Shown piece by piece: positions 27,639 to 33,494 of a stretch of 57,558 nucleotides of DNA. The translations under genes and the position numbers were made by a program. How positions within the stretch are numbered: position 1 is the stretch's first letter; each line of letters starts with the position of its first letter. Location of the stretch: positions 1-57,558 of the IMG/VR virus record IMGVR_UViG_3300050343_000013; one strand, written 5' to 3'. The notes below the pieces were generated by a model, which saw only the letters and a list, made by a program, of their open reading frames with translations, ran no database searches and was not told the origin of the DNA. The DNA comes from a virus.

Positions 27639-28315
27639 TGTTCTTCCTCACTATATAAATTGTTAAATACTCGTTGCGTATCCCAAACATAGTCTACGTT
27701 TTCTTTCGAGTTATAAATATGTTGGTTAGGTCTAAAATCTGGAGCACCTTGTCCAGTTTCAAACCATGCAGGGTGAGTTACTCTCACTCTATTATTGGGC
27801 AACGCAACCATGTTACCTGTGTATTCTCCTGCATCTAACAACTCAAGTACGTGAGATTGTTTATGTTGTGCAGGGTCATCTGCTACTTCGTTGTCTGTGT
27901 AGTCAACAGTGAAGTAATACTTTGCAGGGTAGAACTCACCATCTATTTTTGCTATCCAAGGAGCAGGTGAGGCTCTTTCTAATTTATATACTGAGTGTGT
28001 ATGCGACATACAATCCCAGGGTTGTGCTAAGTATGGTGGTAGCTCTGTAGGCCATTCTTCTAGGGGGGTATCTGCCACTAAAGCTACAAGAGGTAATCTA
28101 GCCCACATCGCACCACCATGTATATTGGGGCTATCATCATGATCAGACTCGCAGCCTGTAAAAATAACTTGAAAGCTGAGAGTCCTATTTGGCATAGTAG
28201 TAACACCAATGACCATGCAATGTAAGAACTCGCCATGATACTCTTCTAAATTTTTTGTATATTCTCTACGTACCCATGCTTTGAAGTACGGTATGTTACT
28301 TTGTAGATACGCCAT
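27635..28315 (-). CDS. Conserved hypothetical late protein (226 aa)
   Basis: It starts MAYLQSNIPYFKAWVRREYT and contains LHCMVIGVTTMPNRTLSFQV, HGGAMWARLPLVALV and QPWDCMSHTHSVYKLERA, then EFYPAKYYFTVDYTDNE, ending NVDYVWDTQRVFNNLY. It is rich in Trp, Tyr and His with predicted beta structure; no membrane segment or enzyme motif is evident. I recognise it only as a conserved protein of marine phages. It lies among small basic late genes. Confidence 0.6.
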   Translation of the reverse strand: MAYLQSNIPYFKAWVRREYTKNLEEYHGEFLHCMVIGVTTMPNRTLSFQVIFTGCESDHDDSPNIHGGAMWARLPLVALVADTPLEEWPTELPPYLAQPWDCMSHTHSVYKLERASPAPWIAKIDGEFYPAKYYFTVDYTDNEVADDPAQHKQSHVLELLDAGEYTGNMVALPNNRVRVTHPAWFETGQGAPDFRPNQHIYNSKENVDYVWDTQRVFNNLYSEEEQ

Positions 28316-28602
28316 CTTTCTTGTGTTTCCTTTTCAACTCTGCTTTAGCTTGTTTAAAGACATTTGCAATTGCTGTCTTTCCCATAACTTTAGCACGTTG
28401 TTCGGCAACTGTCAAGATTTGTATTTTTCTTGCGTAAGGTTTGTCTAATCTTTTTTACTTTAGCTACTGTAGCTTTTGCATCAGCCATAGTAGCAAACTT
28501 AATTGACACCGTATCTTTAGGATTCTCATCCGTATATAGTCTACGTCCAGACCCTTTAGGTTTTTTACCTGTTCCTACTTTTGGATCTGGTTTCTTTGCC
28601 AT
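28296..28602 (-). CDS. Small basic conserved protein, frameshifted
   Basis: The first frame starts MAKKPDPKVGTGKKPKGSGR, then RLYTDENPKDTVSIKF. After a break near 28430 the frame reads ARKIQILTVAEQRAKVMGKT, ANVFKQAKAELKRKHKKDG and stops at 28296, about 101 residues in all. The GTGKKPKGSGRRLYTDENPKDTV core is familiar from marine phages and is of unknown function. It overlaps the next gene by about 20 bases. Confidence 0.65.
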
Positions 28603-28604
28603 GT

Positions 28605-28841
28605 TTATTTCCTAAAGGCTCTGGTTTTCTTTGCGATCTTTTTAGGTTGAGCCACATGCTGCTTACCTGCCGCCTTGCCTTTTCGTTTAGCTCTGGTTGT
28701 AGCGGCATACTCACTGCTGCTAAGAGACTTAATAGCCGCAGAAGGTAGATAACGTTCACCAGTCTTAGAACTAGGCTTGCCACTCTTGGTACGCCACTTT
28801 TGTTTTGTCCAATTTTTTAGGGACTTTTGGGGAGCCTTCAC
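28605..28841 (-). CDS. Small basic protein, GTG start (78 aa)
   Basis: The product contains LKNWTKQKWRTKSGKPSSKT, GERYLPSAAIKSLSSSEYAA and TTRAKRKGKAAGKQHVAQPK. The pattern W..Q.WRTKSGK..ERYLP..A..SLSS.EYAATTRAKR is a recurrent marine-phage family (I believe DUF5872-related, not certain). The start is GTG, overlapping the upstream TAG as TAGTG. It is probably a nucleic-acid-binding or virion protein, with no direct evidence. Confidence 0.65.
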   Translation of the reverse strand: MKAPQKSLKNWTKQKWRTKSGKPSSKTGERYLPSAAIKSLSSSEYAATTRAKRKGKAAGKQHVAQPKKIAKKTRAFRK

Positions 28842-29094
28842 TACTTGTAGCCTCCGCCTTTTGCTTTGTACTGTTTAGCCAACATCTGAGCTTTTCGGGC
28901 TGACCATTGACCTGGGCCACCGCCTTTACCTCCAGCTTTGATTGAGTTGAATAAACTCTTGCGCATCCCAGGCTTGGTATAGTTACCTGCTTTGTTACCG
29001 TACTACCACCTTTAGACATCCCAGTTACTTTTTTCAAAGCCTTTGCTTGTCCTGCGTGAGCTTTAACAGTGGATTTCTTCTTCATGTTAGCCAT
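28841..29094 (-). CDS. Small basic Gly-rich protein, frameshifted
   Basis: It starts MANMKKKSTVKAHAGQAKAL, then KKVTGMSKGG. After a break near 29000 the right frame gives NYTKPGMRKSLFNSIKAGGK, GGGPGQWSARKAQMLAKQYK and AKGGGYK to a TAG at 28841, about 84 residues. The YTKPGMR....IKAGGKGG.PGQWSARKAQ..A..YK..GGGY line is a widely shared motif in phage and giant-virus small proteins; its biochemical role is not known to me. Confidence 0.7.
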
Positions 29095-29098
29095 AGTT

Positions 29099-29194
29099 CT
29101 ATGCCTTACAGTTACAATCTGCACCGCATTTAATGTTTAATAGTGCACATGCAATTCTTTTTAAATATCTTCCAAACCATTTAATTACTCTCAT
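29099..29194 (-). CDS. 31-residue Cys-containing micro-protein
   Basis: The ATG at 29194 overlaps the upstream stop as ATGA, and the frame runs to a TAG at 29099 just before the next gene. The product is MRVIKWFGRYLKRIACALLN followed by IKCGADCNCKA. It has an amphipathic or membrane-active basic helix and four cysteines at the C-terminal side (ACALL, KCGADCNC). The overlap on one side and five-base spacing on the other support it as real. Confidence 0.55.
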   Translation of the reverse strand: MRVIKWFGRYLKRIACALLNIKCGADCNCKA

Positions 29195-29385
29195 AATGAA
29201 ACTCCCATATTTATTTTTTTACATTCTGGTACTGCTAGATACCCTTGTTCTTGAAAGTACCTAGCTACTATTAGTGCTTCTTGAGCACATGCTTCCTCTG
29301 TAGGAAATGTTGCTTCTGTTTTAGCCATTACCTCGCAAGTTAATGCAGAAGGTCCAGTACAGAGAAGCATAAAGGCTATCCACAT
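29191..29385 (-). CDS. Small exported Cys-paired protein (64 aa)
   Basis: A hydrophobic start (MWIAFMLLCTGPSALTC) looks like a signal or anchor. A short domain with ATFPTEEACAQEALIVARYF and AVPECKKINMG follows. Spaced cysteines and the F-x-T-E-E-x-C pattern resemble the plus-strand gene at 39829-40002, so the two may be distant relatives. It is probably periplasmic, with unknown function. Its start coincides with the upstream stop (29385). Confidence 0.6.
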   Translation of the reverse strand: MWIAFMLLCTGPSALTCEVMAKTEATFPTEEACAQEALIVARYFQEQGYLAVPECKKINMGVSL

Positions 29386-29771
29386 TAGAAACTGACCATA
29401 GCCCCTACTGTTACGTCACCAAACTCTAGGTCTGAATCTGTAGATACTTCAGTATATAAATTAATATAAGTGCTAGGTATCTCATACTTTGCAGTAAAGT
29501 CTAGACCTTGAAAGATGTCTCCTTCGTCTAGCTCTAACATATCAATATCAGTAGCTACACTTAGTCCAATACCCATAGCAGTTAATCCTGCTGATGGAGT
29601 TAGTTCCCACTCCCACTCTTCTACACCAGTGGTATAGTTGATGTCAGAGTCTGCACCGATAGATAATGTCTGTCCTGCGACAGAAAAATCCATAGATGAT
29701 GCCTTAGTTGCCATTATGGTAAGCAAGCCCATTGCTGCTGCCGTAGTGACAGCTATAGTTGTTGTATTCAT
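29385..29771 (-). CDS. Small outer-membrane-type beta protein with signal peptide (128 aa)
   Basis: From the ATG at 29771 the protein has a typical signal peptide (MNTTTIAVTTAAAMGLLTIM then ATKASS). About 100 residues of alternating polar and hydrophobic strands follow (TLSIGADSDINYTTGVEEWE, LTAMGIGLSVATDIDML, TYINLYTEVSTDSD), and it ends VTVGAMVSF. The final Phe after an alternating strand is the C-terminal signature recognised by the BAM machinery. The size suggests four to six strands. A phage-encoded outer-membrane protein could alter receptors or exclude other phages; that is inference. A GGATC lies just before the start. Confidence 0.6.
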   Translation of the reverse strand: MNTTTIAVTTAAAMGLLTIMATKASSMDFSVAGQTLSIGADSDINYTTGVEEWEWELTPSAGLTAMGIGLSVATDIDMLELDEGDIFQGLDFTAKYEIPSTYINLYTEVSTDSDLEFGDVTVGAMVSF

Positions 29772-29772
29772 T

Positions 29773-30090
29773 TTATGATCCTTTTTTCCATTTCTTTGAG
29801 GGAGACTTTGTCTTTGACGGACTCCACTTAACTTTATCTGCCCAGTATGCGGCAGACATTTTACCTTTTTTAATATTCTTTGCATGACGTGATTTAAAAG
29901 CTTCACGTTGCCCTGCAGTCTGGTTTGTCTTTACACCTTTTTGTCCAAACTTGATGTACTTATACTTACCACCTTCAGAAGCCATAACATGATGGGACTT
30001 ACCACTGCTATCATTAAGACGTTGAGGTTTATTGACTTCTTTAAGTCCAACCTCTTTCATTTTGTTTTTTACTCGCTCAGGTATTGCCAT
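29773..30090 (-). CDS. Conserved basic late protein (105 aa)
   Basis: It starts MAIPERVKNKMKEVGLKEVN and contains SHHVMASEGGKYKYIKFGQK, then REAFKSRHAKNIKKGKMSAA and a Lys/Ser tail. The GG.YK.I.FGQ.GV...........SFKSRHAKNI.KGKMSAAYWA line is conserved in cyanophages and other marine phages. The function is unknown; its basic nature suggests nucleic acid contact. The start overlaps the HNH-like gene stop (TAATG). Confidence 0.65.
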   Translation of the reverse strand: MAIPERVKNKMKEVGLKEVNKPQRLNDSSGKSHHVMASEGGKYKYIKFGQKGVKTNQTAGQREAFKSRHAKNIKKGKMSAAYWADKVKWSPSKTKSPSKKWKKGS

Positions 30091-30332
30091 TATCTTTTTC
30101 CTGCTTTACTATTTCTAGGAAAAGATCTGTTAGCACGTTTAGTTGTAACTGACAGGTTCTTTGCACTATTATCTCTAGGATTACCATTACGATGGTTTAC
30201 GTCTTTACCATCACCTTTTTTAACTACCCCTGCTTTTTTTAAAGTATTGCGAGCTGCATTACGTGAAGCTCTATTCTTTTTCTGTGTTGCTGTGCCTTGA
30301 TACTTTTTGTACTCGTTTTTGTAATTTCTCAT
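30090..30332 (-). CDS. HNH-like small protein (80 aa)
   Basis: The product reads MRNYKNEYKKYQGTATQKKN, then a basic helix, and then KDVNHRNGNPRDNSAKNLSV and TTKRANRSF. The NHRNGNPRDNSAKNL segment matches the central His-Asn half of an HNH (beta-beta-alpha metal) motif, as in small phage HNH proteins of the marine MRNYKxEYKxYQG type. Phage HNH proteins are often found near terminases and can assist packaging; with only one His visible in the motif, activity is uncertain. It is coupled to both neighbours by overlaps. Confidence 0.65.
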   Translation of the reverse strand: MRNYKNEYKKYQGTATQKKNRASRNAARNTLKKAGVVKKGDGKDVNHRNGNPRDNSAKNLSVTTKRANRSFPRNSKAGKR

Positions 30333-30712
30333 GGCTTATATCTTTCATACTTTGGATTATCTTTTCTTCCAAACAATCTTAGTACAAAATTTATAAAGCC
30401 TCTAGCTATCTCTGTTGGAGTTGGTAATAACCAACCAAGTATTAGAAGTAACATTACCCAAGGGGGTATGTTAGTATTAATAATATCTAAATTTTCCACT
30501 TTACCTGTTTCTACTTCTTTTATAACTTCAGTCTGTATAACGTCTCTACCTGCACTGGTATTTGTTTCATCTTCATACGTTATAACAGCTTGTCTATTCT
30601 CTGCACCTATCTGTGCATTAGAATTTACTGTAGGACCGCCTGATCCGCCTAGCGACATGAGAGTACTCAAACCACAACCAGATAAAAATAGCGTTAGGAC
30701 CAACCATCTCAT
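30329..30712 (-). CDS. Spanin candidate (lipoprotein with C-terminal TM, 127 aa)
   Basis: The N-terminus MRWLVLTLFLSGCG has a lipobox (LFLSGC, Cys13). A polar, strand-prone periplasmic segment follows (residues 20-80), then a C-terminal membrane helix (PPWVMLLLILGWLLPTP, about 83-100) and a basic cytoplasmic tail. A lipid-anchored N-terminus plus an inner-membrane C-terminus is the architecture of a unimolecular spanin that fuses the two membranes at lysis. It lies directly downstream of the endolysin (TAATG overlap), which supports this. Confidence 0.65.
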   Translation of the reverse strand: MRWLVLTLFLSGCGLSTLMSLGGSGGPTVNSNAQIGAENRQAVITYEDETNTSAGRDVIQTEVIKEVETGKVENLDIINTNIPPWVMLLLILGWLLPTPTEIARGFINFVLRLFGRKDNPKYERYKP

Positions 30713-31179
30713 TACATCAGCTCAAAATGAGGCGCATCAATAAATGGCCTACGACCCTGTGACCTACGTAAGTCTACGTATGCCATCATAGCATCCTCAG
30801 CTGTGCCAGGATAAGTTCTAATATCTCCCTCAGACCAGGCAGCTCCCCACTTAACGGATGCCCCAGTCTCTTCTGCAGCTTGTTTAAAAGCATCACAGAT
30901 GTTATCGTACAGGTTTAACTCCCAGGATACGTCTGGTCCTACGTAAGCTACTACGTCTACTGCATGGCTAAAGCCATCATCTTGTAGTAGGTGTTTAGAA
31001 CGCATAGTCTGAGATCTACCTGCGGCTACATTAGCCTTCTGTTCGTCTAAGGTACGTACACCTTGAGTAACTCCAAAGTCTATATCTGTAAGTTGTATAG
31101 CTCTTTCTACAACTCCGGTCATAGCTGGGTGTACACCCTCTAATCTGTCCATTGATCTCTGACTTAGTCTAAAACTCAT
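30712..31179 (-). CDS. Endolysin, M15-type peptidoglycan peptidase (155 aa)
   Basis: It contains FGVTQGVRTLDEQKANVAAG, then SKHLLQDDGFSHAVDVVAYV and the C-terminal FIDAPHFELM. The metal ligands SxH....HAxD and the closing HFE are those of the M15/VanY and T5-type L-alanyl-D-glutamate peptidase family, which cuts peptide cross-links. There is no signal peptide, so it needs the upstream holin candidate. It overlaps that gene by ATGA and the spanin candidate by TAATG, forming a compact lysis cassette. Confidence 0.9.
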   Translation of the reverse strand: MSFRLSQRSMDRLEGVHPAMTGVVERAIQLTDIDFGVTQGVRTLDEQKANVAAGRSQTMRSKHLLQDDGFSHAVDVVAYVGPDVSWELNLYDNICDAFKQAAEETGASVKWGAAWSEGDIRTYPGTAEDAMMAYVDLRRSQGRRPFIDAPHFELM

Positions 31180-31505
31180 CTCATATCCTTCTTCATTGCT
31201 ACCTTATTGCCCATTGGCTTACCTGCCATGTAAGCTGTAGCTCCCATATATGCTGCTACTATACCAGTTTGTGCAATATAAAACAACCCTAACAAATCTG
31301 CAAGGGCTGCTACTCGTGTATCTGACATTAGAGGTGTAAATAGAACAACTGTAAAGCCAATCATCATTACCATAGCTATCCAAGCCATCTTCTTTTGTGA
31401 CTCAGCCTTCTCTTCACGTAGCTCTACCTCAAGCATACGTTCTTTCATAGCTACTTCTTGTTCTGTGATCTTACCATCACCATCTACGTCAAAATCTATT
31501 ACCAT
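31176..31505 (-). CDS. EF-hand membrane protein, holin candidate (109 aa)
   Basis: The first 20 residues, MVIDFDVDGDGKITEQEVAM, hold a complete calcium-binding EF-hand loop (D-x-D-x-D-G-x-I-x-x-x-E). Two hydrophobic helices follow (about 41-60 WIAMVMMIGFTVVLF and 70-92 LGLFYIAQTGIVAAYMG) and a basic tail. A small two-helix membrane protein just before the endolysin is the expected holin. A cytoplasmic EF-hand would be an unusual regulator. It is coupled to both neighbours by overlaps. Confidence 0.65.
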   Translation of the reverse strand: MVIDFDVDGDGKITEQEVAMKERMLEVELREEKAESQKKMAWIAMVMMIGFTVVLFTPLMSDTRVAALADLLGLFYIAQTGIVAAYMGATAYMAGKPMGNKVAMKKDMR

Positions 31506-31774
31506 TATTTCTCTATAACCTCTTTATTTCCACAGACACGTTCATAAACCATGTCTCCAACGTAGGCTTCAGCCCATTTGTTCTCAGTAAAGGTGCAAAA
31601 GTTCCACAGATCGTTTACATCTAGGTTTAATACGTCTAATTGTTCCTGTTGTTCTGCTACTGTGTTCTGTAGATGTTCTATATCGTGGACTAGGTTACTA
31701 ATATACCAAACTAATGCTACTAATTGGATAGCCATTGCAAAGACTAGAGCTACTGGTATCTTTAAGCTATCCAT
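31505..31774 (-). CDS. TM plus coiled-coil lysis-cassette protein (89 aa)
   Basis: A single N-terminal membrane helix (PVALVFAMAIQLVALVWYIS) is followed by a periplasmic-type coiled coil (LVHDIEHLQNTVAEQQEQLD) and a C-terminal acidic domain with two Cys. The plan resembles inner-membrane spanin subunits or holin partners. It starts one base after the preceding stop and overlaps the EF-hand gene. The role is inferred from plan and place. Confidence 0.6.
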   Translation of the reverse strand: MDSLKIPVALVFAMAIQLVALVWYISNLVHDIEHLQNTVAEQQEQLDVLNLDVNDLWNFCTFTENKWAEAYVGDMVYERVCGNKEVIEK

Positions 31775-32029
31775 TTAGTATTCCCATTCCCGTTTTCTTC
31801 TGGGATCTAGAACATCCCTAGCCTTTAAATGGCCTTCAAGGTACATAGCTCTCTCTACCCTGTCCAGAGAGTACTTTATACCTGTATCATTTCTTATTTT
31901 TTCTCTTATGTAGAACACATCGGATCTAGGGATGTGCACTCTACGGAGTTTACCTTCGTCTTCTGAAGCTAATGCCCTGTAAAATTCCTCTACGACATTG
32001 TCAGAAGAGTACATTGCTGGTTTCTTCAT
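31775..32029 (-). CDS. First gene of the late arm, conserved hypothetical (84 aa)
   Basis: The protein contains RVHIPRSDVFYIREKIRNDT, then YSLDRVERAMYLEGHLKARD and VLDPRRKREWEY. The HIPRSDVFYIREKI...TG..YSLDR.ERAMYLEG line is a conserved phage protein of unknown function. The ATG at 32029 lies only three bases from the -10 of the promoter at 32033-32061, so translation may begin on a leaderless message or at the second ATG (32014). It heads the lysis operon. Confidence 0.65.
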   Translation of the reverse strand: MKKPAMYSSDNVVEEFYRALASEDEGKLRRVHIPRSDVFYIREKIRNDTGIKYSLDRVERAMYLEGHLKARDVLDPRRKREWEY

Positions 32030-32032
32030 CTA

Positions 32033-32061
32033 GTTATACCTAATTTTTTGGGTAAAGTCAA
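32033..32061 (-). promoter_or_regulatory. Late promoter of the lysis operon
   Basis: On the minus strand TTGACT (32061-32056), a 17-base spacer and TATAAC (32038-32033) make a strong sigma-70 promoter match driving the leftward arm. The -10 is three bases from the first ATG, which implies a leaderless or very short leader. The palindromic sites at 32112-32184 lie just upstream, where an activator or repressor could act. Confidence 0.6.
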
Positions 32062-32078
32062 CACTTTTTAAGTGGGAC

Positions 32079-32184
32079 GACAAAAAAAGTTTAGATTTTG
32101 TCTTAAAGTATACTTAAAGTTACCTTAAGTATATAATAACTATTAATATATTAGTAATAATTAAAACTTAAAGTTACTTTAAGT
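32079..32184. promoter_or_regulatory. Operator-like palindrome cluster (ACTTAAAGT family) in the divergent region
   Basis: A perfect 19-bp palindrome ACTTAAAGTTACTTTAAGT lies at 32166-32184, an imperfect copy (one mismatch) at 32112-32130 and an extra half site at 32102-32110. A separate inverted repeat GACAAAA (32079-32085)/TTTTGTC (32096-32102) abuts the cluster. The reverse-oriented perfect palindrome ACTTTAAGTAACTTAAAGT recurs at 38501-38519, so this is a shared site family, probably for a phage regulator. Confidence 0.65.
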
Positions 32185-32405
32185 ATTCTTTATGTAATAC
32201 TATAAGTAATTATACAGTATATTGCAGCCGAAGTCAACTACTATTTTTAATTTATTTTAAAATAGTTGTAATTAACATTTTATAATCATTAAATTTGGGT
32301 TAACGTGCGACATTTTGTCCAGAACTAAAAAATCCCATCTCTGTCATTGGCTATATATACATACCACGCACCCCCACCTGGCGCATGCCCCCCTCCTGTT
32401 CAAAA

Positions 32406-32481
32406 ACATATTCAATTTTCTGCATGGAACTATCATATTCACATATTCGAATATGTAACATATTGTTTTTATTGAATATGT
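32406..32481. promoter_or_regulatory. ACATATTC palindrome cluster
   Basis: A perfect 16-bp palindrome ACATATTCGAATATGT lies at 32441-32456. It is flanked by half sites ACATATTC (32406-32413), CATATTC (32434-32440), ACATATTG (32458-32465) and GAATATGT (32474-32481). The spacing of several half sites on one face suggests cooperative binding by a dimeric regulator or initiator. An inverted repeat TGTAATA (32479-32485)/TATTACA (32494-32500) follows. Confidence 0.55.
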
Positions 32482-32518
32482 AATACAATACACTATTACA
32501 TTGCCGCTGTTATAGTAT

Positions 32519-32627
32519 AACATAACGTGATACTTGCGAGTGATTCGCAATAGCAAAAGGTTTATGTACACTGGAACATAACGTGAACAAATAAACGAGC
32601 TGGTCACACAAAGAGAACAAAACGTGA
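32519..32627 (+). repeat. Iteron-like direct repeats (AACATAACGTGA)
   Basis: Exact copies lie at 32519-32530 and 32575-32586, and a third with one mismatch (AACAAAACGTGA) at 32616-32627. Spacings are 56 and 41 bases. Short direct repeats upstream of an AT-rich tract in a divergent region resemble iterons of a replication origin. No initiator gene was recognised. Confidence 0.45.
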
Positions 32628-32673
32628 ATACTATCATGTTTCCTGTGGGTGAATAAATGTGCCTACTGAGAAA

Positions 32674-32835
32674 GTTTCCTCAGAGGAAACGTAGCCGAAT
32701 ATAGGCTAAAATCTAAAAGTAAATTTAAATGTAGAGCCGATATAATAGCCATACAATCAGGTTAAATTTTAGCTAACAGCTGTACCCTAACCTTCGGGAA
32801 ACCTACTGGTGGCTCTTAGGTTTATTCTCAGGGTA
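32674..32835 (+). ncRNA. Structured RNA candidate, element A
   Basis: Visible helices: GTTTCCTC (32674-32681) with GAGGAAAC (32683-32690), and an outer stem TACCCT (32783-32788) with AGGGTA (32830-32835). The outer stem encloses a CCTTCGG tetraloop hairpin (32791-32797) and AAACCTA (32799-32805) with TAGGTTT (32817-32823), a three-way junction. GGCT/AGCC and ATAT/ATAT pairs between about 32699 and 32743 may add a further arm. The strand is chosen because the downstream terminator and early genes are on plus. No known RNA family is assigned. Confidence 0.4.
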
Positions 32836-32904
32836 AATTCAACTATTTGAATATGATATATTTCGACTATATTTGTGTCGTAAATAGACTATTTTGATGT
32901 CGTT

Positions 32905-32962
32905 TTTGTACTAAGAAAATTAATTTAATTTTTTTTTATATTTTTCCTTGTCTTTTAAAATA
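32905..32962. other. AT-rich tract, possible unwinding element
   Basis: The stretch is almost entirely A and T, with a run of nine T, between the repeats and element B. With the iteron-like repeats upstream it fits a DNA-unwinding element of an origin, but AT-rich promoters give the same picture. Confidence 0.35.
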
Positions 32963-32982
32963 TCGAGCTACCTTTAACTTAT

Positions 32983-33408
32983 CGGGTGGTTGAAATCAGA
33001 GTGAGATTTCAGAGTTAGACCGCACCCACGCTATTTGACATAAATTCTTTAGGACTTCGGTAGCACCTAAAGCCCATAATATAAGACTACCCGTTTCTGG
33101 AAAGTGGAATTGACAACTCCAACTCTAGGAAATGCGCCAATAGGACTATCAAAGTATATATGCGATAATTGCTTTGATATTAGATCGTGTTTAAAAGGGG
33201 TCTTTAATCTGAAGGGGTAGGCATGTGATCAAAAAACGTAGCATGGAAGGGTAACAGTCTTAAATAACAATGCGGTATAGGCAAACTTTCTATATCAAGT
33301 GGTTATTTTGTTTGAGCCATTAACTAAGGTTTAAACAGTATGGATATTCACCAATAAGTTAAAAAGTTTTAGGGCATTAAGTTTTATACTTGATGCCCTA
33401 TGTTATAC
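32983..33408 (+). ncRNA. Structured RNA candidate, element B, ending in a terminator
   Basis: No ORF is present, but many stems are. GGGTG (32984-32988)/CACCC (33023-33027) encloses TGAAATC (32991-32997)/GATTTCA (33005-33011). CTTTAGG (33047-33053)/CCTAAAG (33066-33072) is capped by an AC-TTCG-GT loop. Long-range CTACCC (33087-33092)/GGGTAG (33215-33220) encloses TATCAAAG (33147-33154)/CTTTGATA (33172-33179). GATCGTGT (33183-33190) pairs with the segment at 33223-33230 using wobble pairs. The terminator hairpin closes it. I infer a non-coding RNA of about 430 bases, or up to 750 with element A. No Rfam family is assigned. Confidence 0.45.
33371..33408 (+). terminator. Rho-independent terminator-like hairpin
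   Basis: AGGGCATTAAG (33371-33381) pairs with CTTGATGCCCT (33389-33399), eleven pairs with one G-U, around a seven-base loop. It is followed after a few bases by CTTTT. It would end the RNA candidate before the promoter region of the first early gene. Confidence 0.6.
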
Positions 33409-33494
33409 TTTTAATGTACATTTTACAGTGTGCATTAGCGGTATAACATTAGGTTATATCGACAACGTAAACTCATATAAAATTGGAGATTAAA

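Larger units (their letters stand above)
32030..33494. other. 1.46-kb non-coding divergent region between late and early arms
   Basis: No convincing gene is present. In order it holds the late promoter, ACTTAAAGT palindromes, ACATATTC palindromes, three AACATAACGTGA repeats, a hairpin block (32674-32835), an AT-rich tract (about 32905-32962), a second hairpin block (32983-33230), a terminator (33371-33408) and the leader of the first early gene. It probably combines a transcription switch, a replication origin and a non-coding RNA; those roles are inferred. Confidence 0.7.

Noticed and set aside
32344-32637. A 97-residue minus-strand ORF in the divergent region
   Set aside because: No ribosome site, Cys/Ile/Tyr-rich nonsense composition, and it runs across the palindromes and iteron-like repeats; an open frame by chance in AT-rich DNA.
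32968-33230. Group I intron core
   Set aside because: GACTA and GGACTATC strings caught the eye, but the P7 pairing partners are not in the right orientation on either strand and no exon gene is split here.
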